Origin: CAYWWM01 sp965198025
GTDB taxonomy: Bacteria > Acidobacteriota > Terriglobia > 2-12-FULL-54-10
Reading direction: 5' to 3'
Assembly: GCA_965198025.1 (NCBI GenBank)
Contig: OZ240237.1
Span: forward strand, 1,240,001 to 1,304,000
DNA: 64,000 nucleotides
The notes below the pieces were generated by a model. It saw only the letters and a list, made by a program, of their open reading frames with translations, was not told the origin of the DNA and searched no databases. Made by a program: the position numbers and the translations under genes. Shown piece after piece: positions 25,449 to 35,145 of the stretch; position 1 is the stretch's first letter; every line of letters begins with the position of its first letter.

Positions 25449-25477
25449 TTGACAGGTGCTTTCTCGGCCCCTATCAT
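25449..25477 (+). promoter_or_regulatory. promoter of the RodZ-like gene
   Basis: TTGACA at 25449-25454, 17-base spacer, TATCAT at 25472-25477, with the start codon at 25514. A near-consensus sigma-70-type promoter, placing the transcription start about 30 bases before the ATG. Confidence 0.7.
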
Positions 25478-25513
25478 ACAACTTGGCGGATTGTATTAGT
25501 TCCTTACGAGCTC

Positions 25514-26386
25514 ATGGATTCCTTAGGTAACAATCTCCGGCGAACACGAGAAGAGCGCGGGATTTCTCTGGAAGAGATTTCGCAGAAGACCAAAATCAGC
25601 ACCCGATTGCTGCAGGCGATCGAGAACGAGCAGTTCGACCGGTTGCCGGGAGGGCTCATCAGCCGGAGCTTTGTGCGTCAGTACGCCCGGGAACTCGGCG
25701 TGGACGAGAATATGGCCGTGCAGGAGTACGTGCAGGCATCGGCCGAACGGGTGGAAGCGCCAACCGTGCTGCTGAGCGACACTCCGGACCAAAGCTTTTC
25801 GGCGGAAGCCGATTATGCGCGGATGATTCTGGCGATCCTCGGGATCGGCATTCTGTTAGCGGGTTTCGGGTACGGGGGGTACCGCTTGTATGGTTCCCTG
25901 ACAGCCGATCCGCTTTCCGCAGAGGCTCGGATAGGGGAGCCTTCCGCAGCCGTTCCAGCGGAACCGCCGACGGAGACGGCTGCGAGCGATGAGCCAATGG
26001 CGGCCCCGGGCCGAGAGGAGCAGAACGCCGGGCTGGGAGGGACGGCTGTGATTTCCGCAGCTGCTGCCGCGGCGGCGCCGGCTGCGGAAAGTGAGGCAAC
26101 ACCCGTTGCAGCATCCCTGCCGCAGGAGGAATTGGAACTGCAGATTGCTTCCCACGGCCCGGTGTGGCTCTCGATTACGGCCGACGGCGTGCGGGAGTGG
26201 CAGGGAACCATGCAGGCCAACCAGACGCGGGACGTGCAAGCGGCGGAATCGGTAAACCTGACGGTCGGCGATGCGGGAGCGATAAGCCTTACCTTGAACG
26301 GGAACCCAATGCCAGGGCTGGGACTGCCGGGCCAAGTCCGAACCCTCACCATCACGGCGAGAGACGCCGCCGAATCTTCTCCGTGA
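25514..26386 (+). CDS. RodZ-like helix-turn-helix membrane protein
   Basis: 290 residues with RodZ architecture: an N-terminal cytoplasmic HTH_25 domain (LGNNLRRTREERGISLEEIS and TRLLQAIENEQFDRLPGGLI), a single membrane helix (ARMILAILGIGILLAGFGYG at about residues 100-120), an Ala/Pro/Glu-rich periplasmic linker, and a DUF4115 beta domain (PVWLSITADGVREWQGTMQA to LTLNGNPMPGLG). RodZ ties the MreB cytoskeleton to the wall-elongation machinery. In Acidobacteriota such proteins sit outside the mre operon, so the role is inferred from architecture. Confidence 0.85.
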   Translation: MDSLGNNLRRTREERGISLEEISQKTKISTRLLQAIENEQFDRLPGGLISRSFVRQYARELGVDENMAVQEYVQASAERVEAPTVLLSDTPDQSFSAEADYARMILAILGIGILLAGFGYGGYRLYGSLTADPLSAEARIGEPSAAVPAEPPTETAASDEPMAAPGREEQNAGLGGTAVISAAAAAAAPAAESEATPVAASLPQEELELQIASHGPVWLSITADGVREWQGTMQANQTRDVQAAESVNLTVGDAGAISLTLNGNPMPGLGLPGQVRTLTITARDAAESSP

Positions 26387-26877
26387 GGGCCGGCCGTGGG
26401 ATCGACGCCTTTCTCATCTTCCTGAAACAGAGCGAAACGAAAAGCTGCTCCAGGCGCGAGGCGCTGCGGAGAATTGGGATGGTCTGCAACTGGACGAACT
26501 GGTGGCCCTGGCCGTAGATGCGGACGCGCGGAAGTCCGCCGAACTGTGCAGAAAACGCTGGAGCGGCTGAACGATCCAGATTATGCCAGGCAACGGAACG
26601 ATCCGGAATTGCCAGCGGCCGTCGGCCGGTATTCTTTAGGCCGGATGGGCGTGGCGGAAAGGTCAAGGCAACCTTGCCGGGAAGTCGTGAGGCCGCGCGA
26701 TCCTGATCCGGGACGGCAGTGATAGCGAGCGGCGAATACGCGGCGGGTGGCCGGGCGAAAAAGGCTTGGAATTCGAGTCGAGTTGTTTTATTCTTTTGAC
26801 ACATTGCGAAATGGTTCAGCAGGTCTGAGATTGAGTGGGTGCCGAGGCCGACGTTTTTCATTATAGGGGTGGGACCT
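26387..26877. other. 490-bp gap, possible frameshifted remnant
   Basis: Two overlapping frames have protein-like composition: LQLDELVALAVDADARKSAE up to a stop at 26572, and LERLNDPDYARQRNDPELPA in the next frame to 26722. Joined by one frameshift they could be a decayed small gene, but I recognise no family. Nothing else is visible here. Confidence 0.25.
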
Positions 26878-29800
26878 GTGCAAATAAAACGGATTGCAGT
26901 TCTTCTGTTTGTGTTCGGTCTGGGAGGAAATCCGATCGGAGTTCAAGCGGCATGGGGTGAGCCGGCGCCGGCAGTACCCCAAGGCCTGGCCGCGGCAGGC
27001 TCGCCCGATCGCACAGAGGTGCGGATCCCGGGGCAGCTGAGTTCATTTCTGCGGATGGCGGCCATCAGCCAGAAATCCGCACCGGAAGAAGTGCTGCCCT
27101 TTCTGGCGCGCAACGTGGCGGTCGAGGGGTACGTATACATTGGCGAGAATCCGAGGCGACCGACCGAGTTTCTGGTGCTGCTGAAGAGCTATCTGGAGCA
27201 GGCACGGGAATTGCAGGCCCTGGCGGGGCTGGACGGGTTGATCGAGGTGAACTCCTGCGAGGACGCGGAGTTACTGATCCCAGTGATCGGCTACGACTTC
27301 CGGACGCCATGCGGACCGGGCACTTCGCTCGAGACCGAAGATCCAGAGAGAGCGTTCCTGGCCGTTGACTCGGGCTTTCCACTGGTGGATCTGGAAGAAG
27401 CCTTGCGGCAGGGCACAACCTTCACGCATTCGGTGCAGTCCAGCACCGTGCCGGTGTTGTTCGAAGTAAGCGACTGGGCGGCGGAGGAAAAGAGCGTACT
27501 GGATACCTTGATCGACGGTCCAAGGCTGGCGCGTCTGTACTGGGCGCTGGCGAAGCTGGACGAAGGTACGCAGAGGGAGTTGAAAGAGTCGATCGGGATC
27601 GAGGCGCTGGTGCCGGTGGCGTCGATCCTGGATTTCTACGGCAGCCATATTCAGATCCGGGGCGGACGGGTGATGGTCCCGGGAGGAAGGAACGCCGAGC
27701 GGGGATGGCAGCGGCTGGTGGGAGAAGACCCGGACGACCCTGGAGATTTTGTGCTGAGCCTGCTCGAGAAAGACGAAGGGTGGCTGGCGGCGTATTTCGA
27801 CACGCTGGGACGGATTCCGCGCTCCCAGCAGGCGTATTTCACGGAGCCGGACCGGCTGCGGCGGTTCTACGAGGCGCTGCGAGGGCGGGATCTGGAACCC
27901 AGTCCGGCGCGTCCGGTGTTCCGGCCCGTGGCCGGATTGCAGTTCTTGCATGCCCGGTTGCACATCGGTCCGAACGGGCAGCCGCACATTCCGGGGAACC
28001 TGGATGTGTGGAAGGAAGTATTCCGGCGCAAGAGCAACAGCCGGCTGGTGCGGGACTGGGCGCGACAATCGGTGGGATGGAACCGACCGGAGCAGTTGCT
28101 GGAGGCATTGTTCTCGGTCTCGCGGGTTCCCGGAGACGACACGCCGCTACAGGTGTTCCTGCTGATGACGGAGATCGACCGGAGGCGCACGCCGGAACAG
28201 CGGGTGAAACCGGAAACGGTGCGCGCAGTGGCTGCCGACTTCTCGCGCTATAACGACCAGTTCACGTTATTCACGGAATGGCCGCAGTTGGACGACGAGA
28301 GCATTACGCGGTTTATCAACGCGGCGATTACCCTGGATCAAATCCGAAACCGCACGGTGCGCGCCAACGCCATAGGAACGTTCCAGGCCAACCTGGGGTT
28401 GTGGGAAATTCTGGCGCGGCAGAAGCAGATTCCGGAAGGAGACTTGAACGGGTCGTTCCAGCGGGTGATCCAGCCATATTATGAGGGGATTCGCACGTCG
28501 GAAGAGGTGTTTGACGTGGCACGAGCGTCGCTGGGAGAAGTCACGCGGGCAGTCACGCTCCGAGCGGACCATTCGCAGGCCGAGATCGTCGTGCTGCTGG
28601 CGGGGCCTGAGCAGAAGACGCCCGAGGGGCAACGGGTACGGCAGGAAGTGGCCAACCGGATGCGGATGGCGATGGATGCGCAGCGGCTGACGTCGCTCGA
28701 TACGCTGTTCGAGCTGGCCGATGGGTTGGAAGGGATGAGCCAAGGAGAGGCCGCCTCGGAGGGTTTGATGCGCCTAGCGGGGCAGTTGCAGGAGTTCGAG
28801 ATGCCGCGGCCGATTTTCACGAACCGCGAACGGAGCGAGTGGGCTTCGGGACTTCGGAGGAATTCGCACGCCACCCTGCAGGCACGGGTCGATTTGGGGG
28901 AGGTCATCAGCGAGTCGGCAGATGATCCGGAAGAGCTGGCCGAGGGCCGAGGGCTGCTGACACCGTTCTTCCGGGACGTGCTGGTAGGGCTGAATTATGC
29001 GTACTACGAGCTGCCCGGAGCCCAGATGCTGCACAACAATACGTTGTTGGTGCGGTCGCACGATTTCTCGGGACAGATGACGCCTACGGGCGAGGAAGTG
29101 TGGCAGACGCCCCGGATGTTCGGACGAGGCTGGACGGCGAGCGGAGGAGCGCATCTGGTGGGCTCGTTGTCGGACCTGCCGTATGTTCTGGCGCAGATCG
29201 AGCAGGACTTCATCGTGCCGGAAAACGTGCAATCCTTGATCTGGTCGGACTTGGTTCCGGGGCTGCTGACGGCGGCAGTGCTGCCGCGGTGGTGGGGGGT
29301 GACGCCGGACGAGCTACGCGCCGTGGCGCTCTACCAGGAGTTCGGCGAACAACTGGTCCTGGCGGCGGAAACGGATGCGGAGCTACGGAGTGTCATCACA
29401 GACATCTTGTTCGACCGAATGCTGCCCAGCCGGCTCTATCGGTTTGAGGGCCTGGTGGCCGCGGGGCGGGCCGAGGAATTCATGCCGCAACTGCTGCCCG
29501 CGGAGGCTGCGCATCTGGCGGCGGAATACCTGCGGGTGCATCCAGAGGAAACGGCGTCCATGGGCGGAGCGGGGCAGGAGCTGTCACGCCTGACCAGCGA
29601 GAATCCCACCGAAACGAGCTGGGAGAGGATTGCCGAGGATTTCGGAACTCCGCACCCGAGTTTGGGCCGGACGTACGCGCGAGAATTGCTGAACCTGAAG
29701 CCGCTGCCGACGTTCCTGGGATACTCCAGCCGGCTGCTGGCGGAATCCTGGGAGTCGAACAATCTCTACTGGGCGAGACTGGCCCACGAGAAGGGCTATG

Positions 29801-29979
29801 CTCCTGCAGTGCTGAACCGGCTGATTCCGGTGCTGACGCACCGGATGGTGGAGAAGATTTTCGCCACACATCTGGAGGACTGGCCCGCGGTGCTGCGTGC
29901 CATGCGCGAAACGGGGGAAGAGTTTCTCCAGGACCAACTTCCGGCAGAGTTCGGATTGACCGCAACTTTGGGATTGTAA
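26878..29979 (+). CDS. large exported protein of unknown function
   Basis: 1033 residues from the GTG at 26878 (MQIKRIAVLLFVFGLGG), chosen because AGGGG lies 8 bases upstream and it places the signal peptide at the very N-terminus (cleavage near IGVQA). A GTG at 26839 would add 13 residues. The rest is soluble, rich in Leu, Glu and Arg with few Cys, and appears mostly helical. Recurrent stretches such as FLLMTEIDRRRTPEQRVKPE and LARQKQIPEGDLNGSFQRVI suggest helical-repeat (solenoid) folding, but I see no catalytic motif and no known domain. It is followed 73 bases later by the VWFA-related gene, with a hairpin between them. I do not assign a function. Confidence 0.75.
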   Translation: MQIKRIAVLLFVFGLGGNPIGVQAAWGEPAPAVPQGLAAAGSPDRTEVRIPGQLSSFLRMAAISQKSAPEEVLPFLARNVAVEGYVYIGENPRRPTEFLVLLKSYLEQARELQALAGLDGLIEVNSCEDAELLIPVIGYDFRTPCGPGTSLETEDPERAFLAVDSGFPLVDLEEALRQGTTFTHSVQSSTVPVLFEVSDWAAEEKSVLDTLIDGPRLARLYWALAKLDEGTQRELKESIGIEALVPVASILDFYGSHIQIRGGRVMVPGGRNAERGWQRLVGEDPDDPGDFVLSLLEKDEGWLAAYFDTLGRIPRSQQAYFTEPDRLRRFYEALRGRDLEPSPARPVFRPVAGLQFLHARLHIGPNGQPHIPGNLDVWKEVFRRKSNSRLVRDWARQSVGWNRPEQLLEALFSVSRVPGDDTPLQVFLLMTEIDRRRTPEQRVKPETVRAVAADFSRYNDQFTLFTEWPQLDDESITRFINAAITLDQIRNRTVRANAIGTFQANLGLWEILARQKQIPEGDLNGSFQRVIQPYYEGIRTSEEVFDVARASLGEVTRAVTLRADHSQAEIVVLLAGPEQKTPEGQRVRQEVANRMRMAMDAQRLTSLDTLFELADGLEGMSQGEAASEGLMRLAGQLQEFEMPRPIFTNRERSEWASGLRRNSHATLQARVDLGEVISESADDPEELAEGRGLLTPFFRDVLVGLNYAYYELPGAQMLHNNTLLVRSHDFSGQMTPTGEEVWQTPRMFGRGWTASGGAHLVGSLSDLPYVLAQIEQDFIVPENVQSLIWSDLVPGLLTAAVLPRWWGVTPDELRAVALYQEFGEQLVLAAETDAELRSVITDILFDRMLPSRLYRFEGLVAAGRAEEFMPQLLPAEAAHLAAEYLRVHPEETASMGGAGQELSRLTSENPTETSWERIAEDFGTPHPSLGRTYARELLNLKPLPTFLGYSSRLLAESWESNNLYWARLAHEKGYAPAVLNRLIPVLTHRMVEKIFATHLEDWPAVLRAMRETGEEFLQDQLPAEFGLTATLGL

Positions 29980-29998
29980 GATACATAGAACGCATCAT

Positions 29999-30019
29999 CT
30001 CCGGCCTATCGGGCCGGAG
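29999..30019. terminator. GC-rich hairpin between the orphan gene and the VWFA gene
   Basis: CTCCGGCC and GGCCGGAG form an 8-bp stem around a 5-base loop, 20 bases after the stop codon at 29979. No T-run follows, so it is either a weak or Rho-assisted terminator, or an mRNA-processing or attenuation structure. Confidence 0.35.
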
Positions 30020-30052
30020 ATTGAGGTTGAATCCACACGAGGAGATGACGAA

Positions 30053-31108
30053 ATGGCAAGAGCGGCTCTCCTACTTGTAATCGGAGCACTGGCGACACCG
30101 TTTTGGGGCGTGGCGCAGGAGAACGAAACGGCTGTGTTTCGGGTCGACGTGGACCTGGTTCTGCTGAACGTGGCGGTGACGGATCGAAGGGGCAACTACG
30201 TCACGAACCTGCGGCCATGGGACTTTCAGGTATTGGAAGACAAAATTGACCAGGCGGTGGCGACATTCGCGGAGGGCAACGAACAGCCCCGAGGAATGGG
30301 AGAGTTCGTGCGCCTTGAGAGCACGCCGCGGATCGTGCAGCCTTATTCGGCGCGAGTCGGCCGGGGGCTGCGCGACGGGCCGATCAGCCCGCTGATCCAG
30401 GAGACGCCGGAAAGCGTGGCTTCCCTGGCCAACGGCGCCAGCGTGTACGTGCTGTTCGATACGAGCAACTACATGTATCGCGGCTTCGTCTTCGCGCAGG
30501 ACGCGATCACGGAATTCATCCGGTCGCTGGACCGGCCGGACCGCGTGGCGTTCTATTCCTACAGCCGGGACTTTTCGCGCGTGGTCCCCATCAGCGAAAA
30601 CCGCGTGGATGCGTTGCGGGGAGTTCGCAGGACGGTCGCCGGCGACGATGCGGCGCTCTACAACGCGCTTCTGATGACGCTGCGGGACGCGGCGCGGGTT
30701 TCCGGGCGAAAGATGATCGTGGTGTTTTCGAACGGCCCGGACAATGCCAGCATGGTGGCGCCGGAAGACGTGCGGGAACTGGCGCAGGCGGAAGGAATCC
30801 CGATCTATATGATCAGCACCCGGGAGGCGCGTCACGATCCGGTTTCGACGGCCGTGTTCGAACGGATGAGCGCCAGTACGGGGGGCAAAGCCTACTTTGC
30901 GAAGGACTGGCAGGACCAGCAAAAGGCGTTTGCTTCGATCCGGGACGATCTGACGCACCTCTACGCGCTAAGCTATTATCCGCAGCCAAATCCCAACCGC
31001 GGCTGGCGCGACATCACGGTAAACCTGGTCGGCGATCACCTGAAAGATTTCCGGGTCCGAACGCGCACCGGGTACCGCCCGCGAGCGGCACGGATGGCCG
31101 GGAGATAG
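30053..31108 (+). CDS. VWFA-related Acidobacterial domain protein, exported
   Basis: 351 residues starting MARAALLLVIGALATPFWGVAQ (signal peptide), with GAGGAG upstream. The N-terminal part FRVDVDLVLLNVAVTDRRGN and LRPWDFQVLEDK is typical of the TIGR03436 VWFA-related family, which is strongly expanded in Acidobacteriota. The von Willebrand A domain follows: the MIDAS-like motif is VYVLFDTSNYMYRG (D-x-S form), with the second site around VFSNGPDNAS. Such proteins are presumed to bind ligands or partners outside the inner membrane; the specific role is unknown. Confidence 0.88.
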   Translation: MARAALLLVIGALATPFWGVAQENETAVFRVDVDLVLLNVAVTDRRGNYVTNLRPWDFQVLEDKIDQAVATFAEGNEQPRGMGEFVRLESTPRIVQPYSARVGRGLRDGPISPLIQETPESVASLANGASVYVLFDTSNYMYRGFVFAQDAITEFIRSLDRPDRVAFYSYSRDFSRVVPISENRVDALRGVRRTVAGDDAALYNALLMTLRDAARVSGRKMIVVFSNGPDNASMVAPEDVRELAQAEGIPIYMISTREARHDPVSTAVFERMSASTGGKAYFAKDWQDQQKAFASIRDDLTHLYALSYYPQPNPNRGWRDITVNLVGDHLKDFRVRTRTGYRPRAARMAGR

Positions 31109-31602
31109 TGCATCGCCTTAGCTGAAACCAGACCAGCGCCCTTAGCAGTACGGCTGCAGCTTGCGGATCTGATCGAGCCGCCGCCGCCCCGTGACGAATT
31201 CCCAAAACTCTGACCGGAACTCAAACCCTCCAAGGGTTGGGTGCGGCTCTCTTGTCCTCTCGGGCGGCAGAAATGAAATGCCCTTTTTGGGGCATGTCGT
31301 CCCAGGAGCACCTTCAGGCAGCATCCCACTTTGAATTTGGGCGTCCTTCGCGCGCATGCCATCCCGAGCGCGGCAAGGAAAATTCGTCACTATGTTCCTC
31401 TGGATCACGCTTTGAAACTGGAAGACTACTCAAATTCGATCCGTATTGATTCCACAGTGTCCGGGGAGTATGATTCCAAAAGAGAGAACTGCGTACGACG
31501 CGGTTTCCGAAAAATGGGTTTCCTTGCAGATCGCGGCAGGGATGTTCTCTGAACATATCAGGCCCTGGGCAAGAGGAGCAGGGGGGGGGATCAGGAGGCG
31601 TT
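31109..31602. other. 490-bp gap before the metallo-beta-lactamase-fold pair
   Basis: No credible gene. A short hairpin (ATGCCC/GGGCAT arms, about 31276-31293) has no T-run. A run of nine G at 31581-31589 lies just upstream of the Shine-Dalgarno (CAGGAGG) and ATG of the next gene. Confidence 0.35.
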
Positions 31603-33132
31603 ATGCGAAACAAGGCAGGAGTCTTCTTTTTTGTGCTGGCATGGATGGCTGGAACGGCAGCGGCGCAGGATGCCAGAAGTTTTTTGCAAACCGCGGACAG
31701 GGCGATGGGAGCGAGCGCCGTGCAATCGGTGGAGTATTCCGGAACCGGATGGATGTCCGCCGTAGGACAGAGTTTCGCCGCTGACGGCGACTGGCCGCGG
31801 TTCGAATTGCAGAGCTATACCACCACGATTGACTACGGCAGCCGGTCCTCGAAAGAGGAATATGTCCGGGTGCAGGGAAACTACCCGCCGCGCGGGGGAG
31901 GTGGAACGCCGCTCCGGGGAGAGTCGCGCAGCATGAACTACATCAGCGGGGATTATGCCTGGAGAATGCAGGGGAACAATACACAACCGCGACCAGGCGA
32001 TGCCGAGTTGGGACAGTTCATGATCTGGGTGAGCCCGCACGGCTTTGTGAAAGCTGCCATCGAGTCCGGAGATGCGACGCTGGTCGACCGGCACATGGCC
32101 GCAGAGAAACGGACGCTGAAAGTGGTTGGGTTTACGACCATGGGAAACTACCGAGTGACAGGCGAGTTCAATGACCAGAACCTGCTGGAGCGGGTGGTGA
32201 CGTGGATTCCCGACCGCGTGATGGGAGACATGCAGATGGAGATCCGGTACAGCGACTACCGGGACGTGGGGAGCGGCGCGAAGTTTCCGTTCCGGATTCA
32301 CGCCCATCGGGGAGACCACCCGCTGTTGCCGGTGAGCACCGGGCGGAATTGGATGGATCTGCGGATCCGGAACGCGAGCGTGAACGTGGCCAACGCAGCA
32401 GTGACGGTTCCCGACAACGTCCGCAACGCCGCAGCACCGCAGATGCGCGTGACGGCCGAACAGATCGCGGACGGAGTGTGGCTGATGGGCGGTGGTTCGC
32501 ACAACAGCATAGCGGTCGAGTTCCGGGATTTCATCGCGGTGATCGAAGGCCCGCTGAACGACGGGCGGTCGAACGCCGTGATCGCAGAGATCAAGAGAAC
32601 GATTCCGAACAAGCCGATCCGCTATCTGGTGAACACACACCACCACTTCGATCACCTGGGCGGTGTGCGAACCTACGCGGCGGAAGGCGCGACAATCGTG
32701 ACGCACGAACGGAACCGGGAGCTTTACGAGCGCGTCGTGCTAGCCCCGCAGGTGAGAACGTTGATGCCGGACCGGCTGTCTCTCTTCCCATTTGCGACTA
32801 CCGGGCCGGGGCCGCGCATGTTGGAAACCTTCACGGAGCAGCACGCGATCAGCGACGGGCAGCGCGTCCTGATGACCTACCTGGTGCAGGACCTCGATCA
32901 CAACGAGAACATGCTGATCGCGTATCTGCCGCAGGAAAGGATCCTGGTGAACGCGGACCTGTGGTCGCCGCGGCCGCAGCCGCCGGCCAATGTGAGCCAA
33001 AGCGCCATTGTCCTCTACAACAACATCAGGCGGCTGAACCTGAATGTGGACCGGATCGCGGGGGTTCACGGAGGCGTGGGAAGCATGGCGGACTTTGAGC
33101 GGGTCGTAGGACCCGCGGCCGCAGGAGAGTAA
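31603..33132 (+). CDS. exported metallo-beta-lactamase-fold hydrolase, paralogue 1
   Basis: 509 residues with a signal peptide (MRNKAGVFFFVLAWMAGTAAA). The N-terminal half (about residues 25-280) is a beta-rich domain with SVEYSGTGWMSAVGQSF and PRFELQSYTTTIDYGSRSSK, resembling outer-membrane lipoprotein-sorting folds. The C-terminal half is a metallo-beta-lactamase domain starting at EQIADGVWLMGGGSHNSIAV, with the zinc motif THHHFDHLGGVRTY (HxHxDH) and the later HGGVGSM His. Substrate unknown; members of this group act on lactones, esters or phosphoesters. The downstream paralogue shares the same two-domain layout. Confidence 0.87.
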   Translation: MRNKAGVFFFVLAWMAGTAAAQDARSFLQTADRAMGASAVQSVEYSGTGWMSAVGQSFAADGDWPRFELQSYTTTIDYGSRSSKEEYVRVQGNYPPRGGGGTPLRGESRSMNYISGDYAWRMQGNNTQPRPGDAELGQFMIWVSPHGFVKAAIESGDATLVDRHMAAEKRTLKVVGFTTMGNYRVTGEFNDQNLLERVVTWIPDRVMGDMQMEIRYSDYRDVGSGAKFPFRIHAHRGDHPLLPVSTGRNWMDLRIRNASVNVANAAVTVPDNVRNAAAPQMRVTAEQIADGVWLMGGGSHNSIAVEFRDFIAVIEGPLNDGRSNAVIAEIKRTIPNKPIRYLVNTHHHFDHLGGVRTYAAEGATIVTHERNRELYERVVLAPQVRTLMPDRLSLFPFATTGPGPRMLETFTEQHAISDGQRVLMTYLVQDLDHNENMLIAYLPQERILVNADLWSPRPQPPANVSQSAIVLYNNIRRLNLNVDRIAGVHGGVGSMADFERVVGPAAAGE

Positions 33133-33270
33133 TCCGGAAAGGCCGGAGGCGGATAGACGATTCAAAGAGCAGAGAACGCCGGCCGCAGCGGAGGCGGAAA
33201 ACCGCCGCTGCTGCCGTGGCAGAATGATTTTGTTCCCATTCAAACAGAGAAGTGGGGCGGAGGTGGAATC

Positions 33271-34779
33271 ATGGGAAGGCGAGTTGTGTTTCTGATTGCG
33301 ATCATGGCGCTGGCGGGCGGAACGTCGGCAGCGCAGCAGGACGCCCGCAGCGTGGTGGAAGCGGCGGCGGCGGCGATGGGCGTGACGAACATGACGTCGG
33401 TTCAGTATTCCGGGACGGGCTGGCAGGGAGCATTGGGCCAGAACTTCACGCCGTCCACTGACTGGCCGCGGTTTGACCTGGCGGGTTATACGCGGACCAT
33501 TGACTTCGAAACGCACTCCTCGAAGGAAGAATACGTACGGCGGCAGGGGGACAATATCGCGCGCGGCGGCGGAGGAACGCCGATCCGGGGCGAGCAAAAC
33601 ATTGAACGGATCGTGCGAGGCAACTACGCGTGGGAGGTGCGCAACGGCAGGACAGTCCCGCGGCCACAGGATGCGGAGCTGCGGCAACTGGAAATTTGGC
33701 TGACCCCGCACGGTTTCCTGAAAGCAGCGATGGCGGAAAACGCCACAGCCGTCAGGCGATGGGAGTACGACCAGTGGGTTACCGTCGTGTCCTTTACGGC
33801 GCTGGGGAAGTACCGGGTGAACGGGACGATCAATGCGGATAACGTGTTGCAGCGCGTGCAAACTTGGATTCCGAATCCGGTGGCCGGAGACCTGTATTAC
33901 GAGACCGTGTTCAGCCAGTACCGGGAGATCAACGGAGTGATGTTTCCCGGGCGGTGGCACCAGCACCAGGACTATGACGACGGCTCGTGGCGGGGGAACG
34001 TCAGCGCAGGAGACCATGCGTTCGGGCTGGAGACGATCACGGATGTGCAGTTCAACGTGGCCGTCGAGGCGCCGACCGTTCCCGACGAGGTGCGGCAGGC
34101 AATGATGGGGCCCGTGCGCGTCGAGTCGGAACGGCTGGCCGACGGGGTGTGGCTGCTGGGCGGAGGCTCGCACCACAGCGTGCTGGTCGAGTTCCAGGAT
34201 TCGTTGGCGGTGATCGAGGCGCCTCTAAATGAAGCGCGGTCCCTCGCGGTGATTGAGGAGGTGTATCAACTCGTCCCGAACAAGCCGATCCTGTACGTCG
34301 TGAACTCGCATCATCACTGGGACCACTTGGGGGGAATCCGCACGTACCGACACGAGGGCGCCACCGTCGTTCTGAACGAGAGGAACCGTGAGTTCTTTGA
34401 AGAGGTTCTGACTGCGGGGCCGCGGCTGCTGATGCCGGACCGTTATTCGTTCTCTCCTCCGGAAGAGTGGGCCGAAGGCTATACGTTCGAGACGGTGTGG
34501 GAGAAATTTGTCCTGGGCGATGAGAGCCGGACGGTTGAACTCTACAACGTTCAGGGACTGCAACATGCCGAGGGGATGTTGATCGCGTATCTCCCGAAAG
34601 AGAAAATCGTGGTGCAGGCGGATCTCTATAACTCGAACGCGACGACTCCAAACGCCAGCAACCGGACGTTCTACGAGAACCTGCAGCGCCTGCAGCTCGA
34701 CGTGGAGACGATTGTGGGAATTCACGGTCGTCCGGGGCCGATGTCGGGACTCGAGCAGCTGGTGAGCCGGGGGCAGTAA
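33271..34779 (+). CDS. exported metallo-beta-lactamase-fold hydrolase, paralogue 2
   Basis: 502 residues, signal peptide MGRRVVFLIAIMALAGGTSA, then the same N-terminal domain as its neighbour (SVQYSGTGWQGALGQNF, PRFDLAGYTRTIDFETHSSK) and a metallo-beta-lactamase domain with ERLADGVWLLGGGSHHSVLV, the zinc motif SHHHWDHLGGIRTY and a GIHGRPGPM segment. The shared architecture and positions show a tandem gene duplication followed by divergence. A ribosome-binding site (GGCGGAGG) lies before the ATG. The 138 bases between the pair contain no strong terminator, so co-transcription is likely. Confidence 0.87.
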   Translation: MGRRVVFLIAIMALAGGTSAAQQDARSVVEAAAAAMGVTNMTSVQYSGTGWQGALGQNFTPSTDWPRFDLAGYTRTIDFETHSSKEEYVRRQGDNIARGGGGTPIRGEQNIERIVRGNYAWEVRNGRTVPRPQDAELRQLEIWLTPHGFLKAAMAENATAVRRWEYDQWVTVVSFTALGKYRVNGTINADNVLQRVQTWIPNPVAGDLYYETVFSQYREINGVMFPGRWHQHQDYDDGSWRGNVSAGDHAFGLETITDVQFNVAVEAPTVPDEVRQAMMGPVRVESERLADGVWLLGGGSHHSVLVEFQDSLAVIEAPLNEARSLAVIEEVYQLVPNKPILYVVNSHHHWDHLGGIRTYRHEGATVVLNERNREFFEEVLTAGPRLLMPDRYSFSPPEEWAEGYTFETVWEKFVLGDESRTVELYNVQGLQHAEGMLIAYLPKEKIVVQADLYNSNATTPNASNRTFYENLQRLQLDVETIVGIHGRPGPMSGLEQLVSRGQ

Positions 34780-34857
34780 GAGCAGCAAATAGCTGGAGTT
34801 TGCAGCCGTTGTTGGATGCGGACGGCGAAGGGAATCTTGTGGTTGGTTCCGCCGGAT

Positions 34858-34885
34858 TTGGCGCGGGCGCGGAATCTGGTATACT
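34858..34885 (+). promoter_or_regulatory. rpmB promoter
   Basis: TTGGCG (34858-34863), 16-base spacer, TATACT (34880-34885), 36 bases before the rpmB ATG. Confidence 0.5.
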
Positions 34886-34921
34886 GCATTATTAACTTCA
34901 TAGAAGCAAGGGACTTACTCG

Positions 34922-35110
34922 ATGGCAAGACGATGTGAGATATGCGGCAAGGGGCCGCGCACGGGAAACAGCATCAGCCACGCGCATAACGTTACGCGCC
35001 GACGCTGGAATGTGAATCTGCACCGGGTGCGTGCAGTCGTGAAGGGCGGGCATGTGCGGATCGTGGTCTGTGCATCGTGCATCCGCGCGGGACGAGTGAC
35101 CAAGCCCTGA
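34922..35110 (+). CDS. rpmB: 50S ribosomal protein L28
   Basis: 62 residues, the usual length for the zinc-binding form of L28. The start is MARRCEICGKGPRTGNSISH with the first Cys pair, then NVTRRRWNVNLHRVRA, and CASCIRAGRV with the second pair, forming a C4-type zinc site. L28 is part of the large ribosomal subunit. The gene stands alone with its own promoter, as is common outside rpmBG operons. Confidence 0.95.
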   Translation: MARRCEICGKGPRTGNSISHAHNVTRRRWNVNLHRVRAVVKGGHVRIVVCASCIRAGRVTKP

Positions 35111-35145
35111 ATACGCCAACAACAAATCCCAGGAGGATAGAAGCT

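Noticed and set aside
31142..31408. 88-codon minus-strand frame in the gap before the metallo-beta-lactamase-fold genes
   Set aside because: No ribosome-binding site, no family resemblance, and compositionally like non-coding sequence.
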